The translations under genes were made by a program, and so were the position numbers. The notes under the pieces are model-generated. The model had not been told where the DNA came from. It did no database searches and saw only the letters and a program-made list of their open reading frames with translations. A DNA stretch of 64,000 nt from Arachis hypogaea (Eukaryota; Streptophyta; Magnoliopsida; Fabales; Fabaceae), in assembly GCF_003086295.3 (NCBI RefSeq), contig NC_092054.1, positions 17,185,878 through 17,249,877 of the forward strand, read 5' to 3'. Below are positions 12,501 through 23,812 of the stretch, piece after piece. How positions within the stretch are numbered: the first letter of the stretch is position 1; every line of letters begins with the position of its first letter.

Positions 12501-13562
12501 CCTGAGTTTTTACCATAAAATTATGCATGTAAAAAAATGTATGAAATGACATTATAAAAAAATAAGAATTAACTGAGTTGGCTTATGCTATAATTGGTGA
12601 ATATAGTTTCTCTCATTATTAATATTAATATTATTACTAGACATTACCTTGTAACACCACGGTATTGAGAAGTTCTCTGGCCAAAAGTGTCAATAGACTT
12701 TCGAGGCACCGGTTCTCTCCCTTGAGATTTAGCAATGGATCTTTTACGAGTGTCATCATCAACCTGATTATGTTGATTATGAAGCACTACTTGGTGGTTC
12801 ATTCCACTCACCACCACCACCCCACCATTTTGTTGTTGTTGTTGAACACTGCTCGGACTCATAGTCAGTGACAGAGATTGGAAATTGCACTCACCATTAT
12901 TATTATTATTATTACTACTATTTTGATTTGCCTCCGCTGAAGATGAAGATGAGCAACAAGTTTGTGCCAACCATGATGACTTGTAAACCCCGTTGCCGGC
13001 TATGAGAGCATGATGATGATGATGATGATGGTTGTGGTTGCTTCTGCTATCATTGTAGGGATTGAATGATTGGAACAGTGACGATGATGTTTCAACATTC
13101 ATATTGATCTTTGAGAAGTTGTTTTGTTGGTTTTGGTTTCGGTTTTGCTGACAAAATGCTTTGGTTTCCGCAAGTGGTGATGGATTTGAGTAGCATCCTA
13201 AGAAGTCTTCAAGCTTCGGACCTTCTTCATTTGAATTTCCACTTCCCATTGCATTCTCATATCTCCATTCTAAAACATAAATAAAACAACCCATTAACAA
13301 GGAAACTTTGAGAAGAAGAATTTATCAACATGCAAAAACGTTGTTGAAGAAGAAGCAGCAAGTAGCATGCAATGAATGAATTAATACCATGAGGTGCAGC
13401 AGAGCGAGAAAAGGAGTCAGCAACACAGAGAGAGCCATCAGAGCGCAAAGGCATCACAGGAGGAGGATAAGATCCTCCATTTCCACGCTCTTCATTTTGT
13501 CTCTCAAATTCTTCATCAATCCTCAGGTGTGGAGTCAGAGAAAACCCCAACCAATTGCTCAT
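7552..13562 (-). CDS. ANT: AINTEGUMENTA-type double-AP2 transcription factor (ANT/AIL1-like)
   Basis: Nuclear DNA-binding regulator of cell proliferation and organ growth in the ANT/AIL family. Nine exons join in frame to 580 codons: 13388-13562, 12648-13269, 11763-11845, 10868-10876, 10549-10637, 9596-9669, 9417-9467, 8988-9064 and 7552-8114, all with GT-AG introns. The 9-bp exon encodes the middle of VYLG and is a hallmark of the AP2 subfamily. The start (13562) is the first Met in frame and gives [15 protein letters not shown], like AIL1. Further N-terminal signatures are [10 protein letters not shown] (as in ANT), KLEDFLG and [12 protein letters not shown]. His-, Asn-, Ser- and Gln-rich low-complexity runs lie between. 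AP2 repeat 1 spans about residues 261-326, the linker about 327-352, and repeat 2 about 362-425. The C-terminus ends VPMFALW. No stop or frameshift is seen. Choosing between ANT and AIL1 orthology needs a tree. Confidence 0.93.
9477..9501. repeat. AAT microsatellite in an intron
   Basis: A short run of (AAT)n in the intron between the exon at 9596-9669 and the exon at 9417-9467 of the ANT/AIL gene. Confidence 0.8.
9919..9987 (-). repeat. tRNA-like SINE head in an ANT/AIL intron
   Basis: On the minus strand an A-box-like stretch (TAGTTCAAATGAT) is followed about 35 bp later by a good B box (GGGTTCGAATTTC), the internal RNA polymerase III promoter arrangement. It does not fold as a complete tRNA. 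A SINE or tRNA-derived relic is the likeliest reading. Confidence 0.5.
10989..11012. repeat. TA microsatellite
   Basis: A short perfect (TA)n run in the intron between the third exon and the 9-bp exon of the ANT/AIL gene. Confidence 0.8.
11099..11420. mobile_element. Probable MITE in an ANT/AIL intron
   Basis: About 320 bp with imperfect inverted ends: left CGTTTGTTTTGAGA, right end reverse-complementing to GCGTTTGGAAAAGAGA. Internal runs of AGAGACTGAAAC-like motifs are in opposite orientation on the two arms. Possible 3-bp flanking TAA/TTA would suit PIF/Harbinger, but the exact ends are uncertain. Confidence 0.5.
12345..12510. repeat. Hairpin-forming repeat in an ANT/AIL intron
   Basis: The motif AAGTTGATACCYGAGAGT and its reverse complement recur three times in 165 bp (near 12358, 12440 and 12470), giving nested stem-loops. 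It looks like a damaged MITE and carries no coding sequence. Confidence 0.55.
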
Positions 13563-15161
13563 GTTTTTCACTAACAAACACAAATAAAAACTCTTCCTTT
13601 TCTCAAGAAAATTATATAAACTCCTAAACCCACCAAAACAGAGAATACAGAATAATGTTGGACTTTGAGCAAGCTCAAACTTCCAAGCTGGTGGTGATGG
13701 ATGCTATTGGGATGGGGTTCAAATCTTCAAGTACTAGTATACCCCCTTTTTTTCTTTTTCTTTTGATAAGATCGTATGAACTTTAATTTTGATATATATC
13801 TTGTGGGTTGAGTGGGTCTCCTTAAGCTATAGCTACAAGTCTAGAAGTACTACAAGTCTACAAGTGTGAATTTTTATTTTTCTTTTTCTTTTGGTTGTTT
13901 GGGATTGGGTTGGGTTGGTTTTAGATGATGTTGGTGGGTGCAAGTGCAAGTGCAAGTGAATAAAGAGGTGAGAGTTTTAGACAAAGCTTTTCTCGTCTTA
14001 TATTCTAAGCCGTGTCTGTGTTTTCTAATGAAAGTATTGGGTTTTGTGCCAGCTCTTTCATTTCTTTCTCAGATTTGTGCAGAGGTGGCCATGGCATGTA
14101 GCAGTGTCTTGCAAACAAATTAAATAATTCATAAATAATATAAATAAGTATTTTATTAACAATTATTCTATTTACCAAAAATAAAAGTTATCAATTTCTA
14201 TCTGTTTCTAAGTAAGTGTCTATTTTTAAATTATCAATTGAATGAAAAACGATCGAAATACGTTGAAATTTTCTTAATTAAAAGCAAATTTATAAAATTA
14301 CTATTTAGACTAAGAAAATAAAAGTTCTCTCTTAAATTATTTGATCCATTTATTTTTTTAGTACTAAGTGAATATTTCTTGTGGAAAAATAAAATTTTAT
14401 AAATGTATAATTTTTTTATAAAAAATATATTTCTAGGTGTTTTAATAATTTTATTAAGATAATTAATGTATAAATATAATTCTAGTAAAATAATTCAAAA
14501 CTTTTCTACCAATAATAAACTTAAATATAAATTGTACTTCTTGTTAGAACAATTTTAAAACACGTGTTACTATTATTATTTTTTATTTTTAAAAAATGTA
14601 TTTGTTACTAATATATGAAATACTAACTATTTAATTTTGTTTTTATAATAATCATTTTCCACTAAACATTTTGATAAGGATTTTAGACTCTTTCTAGAAG
14701 ATCCTAATAATAGTAAATTACAACTTTAATATAAGATGTTGCCATGTTGCGAACATCTTATATTTTTAAAATTTTGGTAACTTTAAGTACTATTCAACAT
14801 AGCTATTAAAATCTAACCGATAATGGAACTAGTTAAACTACTAAATTAAAAAATTACTGATTCAATTAATATATAAGTCATATATATTTGAACTAACTGA
14901 CTTGTCTGATAATTAAATAACTAGATGAAATGTCACTGTTATTTTTACAATAAATATCTTTTTTAATTTTATTTTTATACTAAAATAGCTATTATTTTAT
15001 TTTTTAATAATTTATTAATTAATTTATATTTATTATATTATTATATAATATAAATATTCATTGAAAAGATATATTATAATTAATAAAAAAATTATTTTAT
15101 AAATATTTAATAAAATTTATATTTATATTAATATTTGTACACAATTAAAATATAATTACTT
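13563..15161. other. 5' flank of the ANT/AIL gene and AT-rich DNA
   Basis: The first few hundred bases must include the promoter and 5' leader of the minus-strand ANT/AIL gene. TATA-like strings occur but none can be called as the promoter. From about 14120 onward the sequence is AT-rich with no recognisable gene. Confidence 0.45.
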
Positions 15162-15454
15162 TTAAAAAGACTTAATTATTTTATCTATCTTTATAATTTT
15201 ACTAAATTTTTAACTAAGTCACTATATAATTTTTTTTAATTAGGTTTTTATACTATATAAGATTTTGTAGTTAAATTCCTATCGTGACAAAGAATTAGAA
15301 TTAATGGAATATTTCGTTAATTCCAATGTTTATGTCACTGTAAAGACTTAATTACAAAATCTTATATGGTATATAGAAACTTAATTGAAAAAAAAGAACC
15401 TAATTAAAAATTTGGTAAAACTATAGGGATCGAGATAATAATTAAACTTTTTAA
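15162..15454. mobile_element. Long-TIR MITE
   Basis: Two arms of about 135 bp are near reverse complements. Left TTAAAAAGACTTAATTA matches right TTAAAAAGTTTAATTAT on the other strand, and both arms share ATATAAGATTTTGTA. There is no coding capacity. I could not settle a target duplication, so the superfamily is open. Confidence 0.7.
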
Positions 15455-15923
15455 GAATGAGTGATAAAATTAAATTAAATTGATATAATTTATTGTTAGA
15501 AAATTATTAACTTTCTAATCTATTTATGAGCAATACATATATTAATTATAATCGCAAATTAAGTTATTTCACATTAAAAGACTTTATAAAGGTGATCTCA
15601 TTTATTGTCGTAAATGCTGAATTAGATAAGTTATTATTACTTTTGATTTGGAATTAAATGAGAATAAACTAGATATCCTATGTTATTTGAATTTTAGAGT
15701 TTAATGAGTGCCACGCTCAAATATAAATATTGACTTTAGAATTTCAGTTCCCAATATATCAAAGCCGCATTCGTAACTCTTTTTTCATTAGAGGAGTTGT
15801 AATTCACCTAGAGATGGCAACACTACCAGAATTCGATGGTAGCCACTTTACCCTACCCACTTGGTGCAGGGTCTTAGGCAGACGAGACGGGAGTCGGATT
15901 TAGGTGATACCCTCCCCTACCTG

Positions 15924-15926
<3 letters not shown>
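15455..15926. other. AT-rich DNA and a possible hAT end
   Basis: AT-rich up to about 15810. At 15811 CTAGAGATGGCAAC begins a GC-richer stretch resembling one end of a common plant hAT family (TAGAGATGGC). A partner end was not found. The mitochondrial-like block starts just after the TA repeat. Confidence 0.35.

Positions 15927-15981
<55 letters not shown>
15927..15981. repeat. TA microsatellite at the edge of the mitochondrial-like block
   Basis: A perfect (TA)n run of about 55 bp, directly before the mitochondrial 26S rRNA-like sequence. Confidence 0.95.
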
Positions 15982-15983
<2 letters not shown>

Positions 15984-15999
15984 GAGGGTGATCCTCCCG

Positions 16000-16047
16000 G
16001 TGAACTAACCGTACCCCAAACCAATACAGGTGAACAAGTAGAGTATA
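16000..16047 (+). pseudogene. rrn26: Mitochondrial 26S rRNA fragment
   Basis: The stretch containing CCGTACCCCAAACC and ACAGGTGAACAAGTAGAGTA matches the strongly conserved large-subunit rRNA segment CGUACCCCAAACCGACACAGG...GUAGAG. Only about 48 bp are present, so it is a scrap. The mitochondrial source is inferred from its neighbours. Confidence 0.7.
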
Positions 16048-16120
16048 TATCTTATTAGCGCTCGTGTCCCATCATCCCATGGCTCACTTCACTTGAGGCT
16101 GACTACGGCCTCAGATGATT

Positions 16121-16179
16121 AGGCGGGGGCAGGATTCAAACCTGCAGTTTTCAGGTCATGAGCCTAATGAGTTGACCGC
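16121..16179 (-). pseudogene. trnfM: Mitochondrial tRNA-fMet(CAU), 5' end missing
   Basis: The minus strand carries the D-arm (GGTCAACTCATTAGG), the anticodon loop CTCATGA with CAU, and the T-arm GCAGGTTTGAATCCTGC. The 3' acceptor strand CCCCCGCCT follows. These match plant mitochondrial initiator tRNA. The 5' acceptor strand is replaced by unrelated bases, so it cannot fold into a complete tRNA. Confidence 0.8.
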
Positions 16180-18360
16180 AGATGTCCTATTTCGTATTCA
16201 TTCGACCGAGAAGTCATACGAAGAAAGGTTCTTTCAAGAAGATTCAATTGGACGACAAATTCTTACGTTGTCCACCGAGGAGAACGGAACTACCTTTAGA
16301 GTAGACCTAACTGCTGTGGTTACGCCTCCAACAGATGAAATCGCACCGTCGTTGAATAGCCTTTTGATTGCGTGGGATTTGTAATAAAAAAGTCCCCGGA
16401 AATCTCCGACATTAATTAGATTGGGAAGGTTTTGGAGTGTCGAGCAGAAACCGTAGCCCAATAGTGGATGGACGACAACCAACCAGAACGGATGGCTTAG
16501 TTGGAGGAGACGGAAGGAGAGGCGGCATACCGAGGAAAGAGAATCCCTGGAGTCGTTTATCTACGTTTGAGCAAGTTGGTTGGAAAAAAGATGACTTTCG
16601 ATCTAATCTCACTTTTCTTTGTAGCTAGGCAGCAACTCTCTAGCTTCCAGCTCTTCTTCCTTCTCTGTCTCTTCCGGTTAACGTAAGGAACCTTAAATCC
16701 TCCTCCTCTATGGAAGACACCCTACTCACCTCTGAAAGACTCCAATCTTACTGGGGATTCATCACTAGCTAGGGCTTTTGAATCAAAGCATGGATTCCGG
16801 ATTCACAAGAATTTGTAGGGCAGCACGGGGAGTTCCTCGTAAGCGCTGCGATAAAAAGACAAGCAACTATGCAAATGAACTCAAGGGGGTCGATGCCTAA
16901 AAACACGGGGTTGATCCAAATGTCTTATTTTATAAGCTAAGGTTTTCTCTTCCATAAATAAGGTTTATTTTATGCCCTAAAACAGGCTATTTCATCGTCG
17001 TGAGAAAAAAATTGGCAATAAAGTTATTATGCCCCGTAAGCACAAGGAGACTGAGAGTGATCCCAATGGCTCTGATTCAGTAGACTGGAAAGCACCGAAC
17101 GATCCAATTCGTCTTTCCCTGGCCTCCCCAACACGTCTAAGCACAGTTCACTCGCGTTGATCAATCAAGAGCTATACTGCCCCTCCATCAGGTCTTAGAA
17201 AGGTTGTCTGGTGGTTCTGCAATGGTTGAGCGAACAGAAGCCCATAGAGAGCGATTCCAGGAAAAGGCAAAGCTGCTAACCTTAGGATTATAAATTGGAT
17301 CTGATTTGTAATTGTAAAAAAAAAAGAAAAAGAAAAGCATCTTGCTTGATCATTGAATTGAGCGTGGCGCGTGGTAAGACTGGTAAAACAGTAGTAAAAT
17401 ACCCGGAGGGAGTAATAAAATCATTTAAAAAGTCTACGAAATGATTACTACCCTTCGTAAGGTCAGGAAGTTCCCTCTATCTAGTACATCTAATTCCTCT
17501 TCCCTATCTGTCACTTTAGGTACGATGTTCAAGTTTCTCCTGGCTTTGGAAATAGATTAACCAGGTGTTGGATGATAGTATCTACCCGTTCCGGAAGAAG
17601 GCAAGGCCAGAAGAGAAAGTATATGACTATAATGTGGGTCAAGTCAACTATCTTCTGTCTTCTTTTCTTAAAAATATCCCCAATAGTCAATATCTCAAGC
17701 AGGAGAGATATAAGGAGTCGCTGCATCTGAGGAAGTCAAACTCGCAGTGAGCAAGACATGAAGTGGTTACTGATGCTATCTGAACTTGAGATAACAAATC
17801 TCACATTTCTACAGGCAGTAAGGAAAAAAAGCCGAGCCTGTAGCCTTAAATGAAACCATGTGTGCATCTGGACCTACTATTGGTTCAAGAATTTCATCTT
17901 CACGGAGAATTCAATTTCACCAGGTCCATGTTGGAGACAGCGGGTCAACATGGACATCATAAATCAGTCCCCCAGCGTCGGTAGAATGCACTAGGAGAAG
18001 AAGTTTTTCGACGTTTCAAGTGATACGTGAATTGCTCAGTAGTGCTTCGCTGCTTGATGTTTAAAAAGAGTTAATAATGAAAATAATAATATTCATTACT
18101 TCACTGCCACGATTGTTAAAGAATATTCCCTCGAACTTTCTTTCCCCCACTTGCTTACACATTACCTCTAGATCAGACACGGGGGTAGTGATCGAGGTGA
18201 AAGTAGAACGTGATACCTCTAGCAGTATTAATCACTCGTTCATCTTTCTCAGGCTCCTTAGTGCCCAACTTATCAAAATATAGCCATTTTGCTCATACCT
18301 GGTTCAGTCTATATGGAGGCAATTTCTTTTGTCTGAATCAATCATGTCTCAACTGGATCA

Positions 18361-18408
18361 ATGGAAATGTGCTACCACATAATAAGTATCATATAGAGCA
18401 ATGTCTAG
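18361..18408 (-). pseudogene. cox1: cox1 fragment (16 codons)
   Basis: Translates as LDIALYDTYYVVAHFH, matching the cytochrome c oxidase subunit 1 segment LDIALHDTYYVVAHFH, which contains heme/copper-site histidines. Similarity stops abruptly on both sides, and a stop codon follows directly. It is a short sequence fragment inside a larger meaningless open frame. Confidence 0.8.
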
Positions 18409-19735
18409 AAAGCGGACTACTATTAGTAGTATATGCCTTCCCAGCTCGGTGCGGGCCGTGAGAGTGGTACCAAATCGAGGCAAACTCACAAAAAAAACCT
18501 TGCCTTCGATCTCAGAAAATAGGGGGTATCTGAACCCACTTGGCATTCTTGTTCAGATGCTTGAATCGAACTCATCTGTTTATTCATTCAATTTTCAGTC
18601 ACGGTGTTCTGGTCTCTAAAAAAAGAGCTCATATCGAGACGAGAGTTCAACATGCATCGAGCCAAGCCCTTTTTCTTGTTGGAGGGGCGCATCAATTCCT
18701 TGCCTTTGCTCTCATTGCTGCTTGAAGTCCAGTCCTTTTTTTTAAGAAAACCAGGCATGATTCCAAGTCTTAATGCGAAGACTCCTCGGTGGGTTGGCCC
18801 AACAGCCCGAGCTGGACGCCGCTTCACATCCATCCCAAATACTGAAGACCCTCTATCTATCATTTTTGTTAGGGTTTCCTAACGTTCAACCAAGAACCAC
18901 CTTTGAGGGATTGTATTCGTGGATTTTTTCAAAATTGTCCCAAGCGTCTTGCATGCCGACTTTGGGTCAAACCACTTCTTTGGCAGAGCACTCCAATCAG
19001 TAGAGATCGACCTTCTCTCGTCCCTTGATCCTATGTCCAGTGAGAGATCGAAAATTTCACTATCCCTAAAAAAAGGTTTTTCTGCAATAGCTAATTCAGC
19101 TAAATCAATGGTACGTGGGAGTGTTCCTAAAAGAAAGAAAAGACTGACCTTGCAGCTTTAATCTCAGATGCTTATCAGGGCATCCTTTCCTTGTTTGTTG
19201 GGTTGGTTCGCACTTTTTTCCTCGTTATAACATAACAGAAGCAGCTTCGTAGCCATGAGGAGAATACGGTCGATTCAAAAAGGTTCCTCATCAATCAACA
19301 GTTAGAAGTCGTGTTTGGTGGGAATTTTCATTTTTTTCCGTGGTGAGGTTGACGTTCTTCTAGAGAAAACCTTTTCAGCTTAGCTTAGGATCTTCACCTT
19401 CCAGAGTTCTTCCATCTCTTTTTGATTCCTAGACAAGACTCAACTTGCAGCAAGTCTAGACTTCCCTGGCTTAGCAGGAGGAATTGGATATTGAACCCTT
19501 TAGTCTGGGACTTAAGGAAGTTACGGAGGAAAGGACTGTAAGTAGGATGAGGTGGCTGAAAATAACAGTATTACATCAGGCTCCTTATTAAGCATGGTCG
19601 GTCAATCAGGTAATACCTTAAAGGCTGTCTTCTTGAGTGAAAGCATCTGACTCGGCATCCGCTGGTGATCCAACCCCTTCTGTGCCGGCTGAGACGTACC
19701 ATGACTTAGAGTTCATAGTGCTGGTAAAAAGAAAA

Positions 19736-21149
19736 TGATTTGATTATTAAAAATTATTTGATATTTGAAAATGATCTGATTATTGAAAAGGATTTGATAT
19801 TCGAAATGATTGAGAGATTGTTTGGTTGGGACCCTGGAAGGGGGCATAGTCTGAATTTTAGAAGAAATATTGCTGAAATTTTATAATCTTTGAGACTTTA
19901 TTTGAAATGCTATTTTAAAAGATTTGATTTTGGAAAATTAAATTATTTGAGATTTATTTAGTTAAGAAAATATTTATTCTATTTGAATTCAATTTATCAA
20001 GAAAAGTATAATGTTTTAAATCCAATCTTTTGAGAAGAGATATCGTTTAAATTATGATATGAGTTTGGTTTGATAAGAAAGAAAAGAAGGAGAACAAAAA
20101 GTAAAGGAATATATTTATTAAAAGAACATCTGCCACAGAAGAGCAGAGAGCAAAGATAAAGAAAAACTTTAAAAGACTGTTTGCAACAGGAAAGCAGATG
20201 TGACATTGTTTGGGCCTTAGTACCAAATGTATAGTGGGAATGCCCACACACTGAGAACTGTTTTCTAGATGTAAGCACATTGAAAAACATTGAAAGTCAC
20301 ACTGTATGCGGCCTAGCCGTAAGACTTATGAGCACACTGTATGCATCTGGAAAGCCATATCTGGGACTCGTGTCCGGGTAATATCGGGAGCGGATAGGCA
20401 ACCGACACATGAGCTCATGGCCTGCGTTAGGGATAGACATGCATCATGATGTTTGCACATTTGTATTTGGTTGTGCTTGCTTGTTGTATTTTTCTGTGAT
20501 TGTGTATGTGTTGTATTTGTTTTTCTTTGTGTGCTATAGTTATTATGTTTGTTGTGGGTTTCGGTTGTTACTGCTGACTGGAATTTTCTTAAATGACTTA
20601 ACTTACTAAGAACTAACAAAAGTCTTTAAAGTGAGTTTTAAAGAGTTCTAAAGGTAATTATTTAAAGTTAAAAAGTGATTATTTGCAACTTATTTCCTTA
20701 CTCTCACGACATTCTCTGTTCCTATTAATAACGTATGGTTTGTTCTCACCCCAAAATCTTCCACCATTTCAGTGGCACAAGTTCAAAGACTCAGTATGAA
20801 GCTATGGATGATTAGTAGGTTTACCTATGATTCCTGTCGCTTTTATAGAGTTCTCTCGCCCGTTACTTTAGTTTCTAGTTTATCCTGAGGGATAGGTATT
20901 GTATTCAATCTTTATATTGAATTTATTTGTATATCATTTATTATTAATAGTATTTATATGATTATTATTATTTGAAGATCTTTGATATGTGGTTTTAATT
21001 AATAGAAACAAAATTTTGTGGAATTTTCTTAAAAACTGAAATGCGATACCGACGTAAATGCTCAATATTAAATAGATAATAAAGGAAAATGGGTTAGTAA
21101 CGCCTTACTTTTGGTACGATCATGACGTGCTAAAAGTTAGGGTGTTACA
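19736..21149 (-). mobile_element. Probable solo or truncated LTR of a Ty3/gypsy element
   Basis: The right edge reverse-complements to TGTAACACCCTAACTTTTAG, a typical LTR start of plant chromovirus-like gypsy elements. The left boundary and a target duplication could not be fixed, and no internal protein domain is attached. The length of about 1.4 kb fits large legume gypsy LTRs. It is non-coding. Confidence 0.5.
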
Positions 21150-21712
21150 GCCATTGTCCAAAATGTTATCACTAGCGGGGATCTGAAAGTATTGTTGACT
21201 GCACAACATGTGTATAAAATAATCAACAATAAATTTGCTGGAATAATGAAGCAGTCGTTATTATCATAAAATGATTCAAAATAGTTATCTACATAAGTTA
21301 ATTAATAATATATTATTACTGATACAGTGGTTCATACACACTAAATTTCGAATTACAGCAACCTATTGCTATAACATGTGCAGTTGATTCGAAAAGACCT
21401 TTTTTTCCAACTATTACCCAGTGTAATAGGATCAGAACAGAGTCAATATAGATACTGTTCAAGAAATACATGAAGAGCATAATCAAAGTCATTATTTGAA
21501 TACATTATATGATTAAGTGACATTTTTTTTCTCAGGTGATAGTTGTAAAATTTATAACAAGATTTATCTTGGACGAAAGTCATTCAATCGGCTATAGTGG
21601 GAGAAGACAAGCGGCCTTTACTCATAATATGGAAGTGGAAAATTATAAAACACTCACAATCACAGGCCAGTTCAATGGTTGTGTTGATAATTGCTGGATT
21701 TTCTTGCAAATC

Positions 21713-22553
21713 TTCGTAGCTATGGATTAGAAATGTGAAATTTTGATGGATCACTGTTTATGTTATTTTTTGAACTTAAATGTCATAAAAGCAGCACATT
21801 GGTAAGTGGTGAAGAAGTCATTATGATCATGGACACCCGTTATAAAGAACATTGGGTATTGTGTTTCATTTGATGTACTTAGTAATTTGTCAATGTCCAT
21901 ATTTCAATTTATGTACTATTTAAATTTTATATTTTATTTTTACGTACTAGTAATTTGTCAATATCCATATTTTAATTCATGTAATATTTAAATTTTATAT
22001 TTTATTTTCACATACTATTTTTATCTATATTTTAATGTGTATCATTGAAAGAACAATTTTTACCGTTAATTGTCCGTTTTAGTACAATTTGTTTTAGGTG
22101 GTAAATTTGAATCTTTTTATAAGTAATGGCGACTGTTATGGGTATAGGTAATGGTTGCTGTTATGGGCCTAAAATACCATTAAACCGACATGAGCCCAAA
22201 AAATAAATCATTAATATGGGCTACTAATAGAATAGACTATAAAATTTTACAATGAATTTTTTATATGTTTATACACCAGAGATTTTTTGTGCTAAAAAGT
22301 TACAAGTATTAGTAACATTGAACATGTAATACGAGATTTTTATAATAGATTTACAAATAGCTCGCGCGTAGCGCGAGTCTTACACTAGTTTTATATATAG
22401 CTTGTTATTAACATTTATTAAAAAAACTTACTGTTTAGTTGTTTTATGTTTTTTGGGTATTATTTGGGGCTATGATAGATGTACTAATCCTAAATGGGCA
22501 TATGGTGCTTTGGCAAAGTAATATATGTTTTTTCAAATTTTGTAGTTTTTGTA
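21713..22553 (+). repeat. Tandem-duplicated 841-bp unit, copy A
   Basis: Begins TTCGTAGCTATGG and ends GTAGTTTTTGTA. It is matched over its full length by 28458-29269. Before the hAT insertion the two copies were directly adjacent. The unit is non-coding. It contains a Helitron-like 3' terminus at 22361-22388. Confidence 0.9.
22361..22388 (+). mobile_element. Helitron-like 3' terminus (hairpin plus CTAG)
   Basis: A perfect 7-bp stem with 3-nt loop (CTCGCGC GTA GCGCGAG, 22361-22377) is followed after 7 nt by CTAG and then T. This is the classical 3' end of plant Helitrons: GC-rich hairpin about 11 nt from a CTRR end, inserted before T. I could not identify the matching 5' TC end. Confidence 0.65.
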
Positions 22554-22783
22554 TTCGTAGCTAGGGGTGTGCATGGTTCAGTTTTTCTCTAAACTGAACT
22601 GAAACTGCACTAAACCATTTTAAATGGTTTAGAAACTGAACCAAACTGCTTTGTCACATAAGAAACTGGTTTTAAACCAGTTTATAATACAGTGCACCAG
22701 TTTAAACCAGTTCATAAAAAAAACTGGTTTTAATTTAAAAAACTAGTTTAAACTGGTTTATAGGCTAAAACTAGTTTTCACAC

Positions 22784-23048
22784 CCTCTCTCTCCCTCAAA
22801 AAAACCAGTTTAAACTGGTTTATAGGCTAAAACTAGTTTTTACACCCTCTCTCTCCCTTTCCTCTCTCTCTCCTCTCTCTCTCCTTCCCCTCTCTCTCCC
22901 CTTTTCTCTCCCTTCCCCTCTCTCTCTCTCTCCCCTACCCTCCCCCTCTATCTCTCTCTCTCTCTCCCCCCTTTCTCACTCTCTCTCTCCTCTCTCTCTC
23001 TCCCCTTCCCCTCTCTCCCTCCTCTTTCTCTCTTCTTCCCCTCTTTCT

Positions 23049-23091
<43 letters not shown>

Positions 23092-23635
23092 CCCTTTCCC
23101 ACTCTCTCTCTCCTCTCTCTCCCCCTCCCTTTCCCACACTCTCTCTCCCCCATTTCCCACTCTCTCTCTCTCTCTCCCCTTCCCCTCTCTCCCTCCTCTT
23201 TCTCTCATCTTCCCCTCTTTCTCCCCCTTCCTTTCTCTCTCTCTCCCCCCTTTCCCACTCTCTCTCCTCCTCTTTCTCCCCCTTCCTCTCTCTCTCTCTC
23301 TCTCTCTCTCTCCCTTCTCCTCTCTCTCTATCTCTCTCTCTCTCTCCCCTCCCTTTCCCACTCTCTCTCTCCTCTCTCTCTCTCCCTCCTCTTTCTCTCC
23401 CCTTTCCCTCTTTCTCCCCCTTCCTTTCTCTCTCTCTCCCTTCTCCCCTCTCTCTCTCTCCCCCTCTTTCTCCCCCTTCCTCTCTCTCTCCCTCCTCTTT
23501 CTCTCCCCTTCCCATCTCTCACCCCCTTCCCCTCTCTCTCCCCCTTCCTTTTTCTTTCTCCCCCTTCCACTCTCTCTCTCCCCCTCTCTCTCTCCCTTCT
23601 ACTTTCTCTCTCTCTCTCTCCCCTCTCTCTCTCTA
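22784..23635. repeat. Polypyrimidine (CT-rich) low-complexity tract of about 850 bp
   Basis: Almost uninterrupted C and T on the plus strand, built of (CT)n blocks with CCCCTTCC and CTTTCTC variants. It lies in the 3' part of the hAT transposon beyond the transposase stop. Open frames here are artefacts of the repeat (Arg/Glu/Gly-only translation). Confidence 0.95.
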
Positions 23636-23812
23636 AATCAAAAGTTGAAAGAATCATAAAATATTTACATACTAGTAAACTAAAGCATAGTCTTACTTTT
23701 TGTTCAATGACAACATTCAAAATATGATATAATATGACACTAACCTAAATGAAGTTAAAATAAACTAATTCAAATCTAACACAAATACACAATTTTGGCC
23801 CATTACAAAATT

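Larger units (their letters stand above)
15982..19735. other. Nuclear insertion of mitochondrial-type DNA (NUMT), rearranged
   Basis: This block is clearly richer in G and C than both neighbours and has the texture of plant mitochondrial intergenic DNA. Three mitochondrial gene scraps are recognisable inside it: a 26S rRNA segment, most of trnfM and a 48-bp cox1 segment, in different orientations and far apart. No complete gene is present. The mixture suits either a scrambled NUMT or a copy of an already chimeric mitochondrial intergenic region. Boundaries come from the change in composition only. Confidence 0.7.

Noticed and set aside
18358..18863. Functional cox1 or other mitochondrial protein gene
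   Set aside because: Only 16 codons match cox1, and the rest of the frame is unrelated.
22935..23720. Several long Arg/Glu/Gly-rich open frames on the minus strand
   Set aside because: They arise from the CT-repeat tract and contain no natural protein composition.
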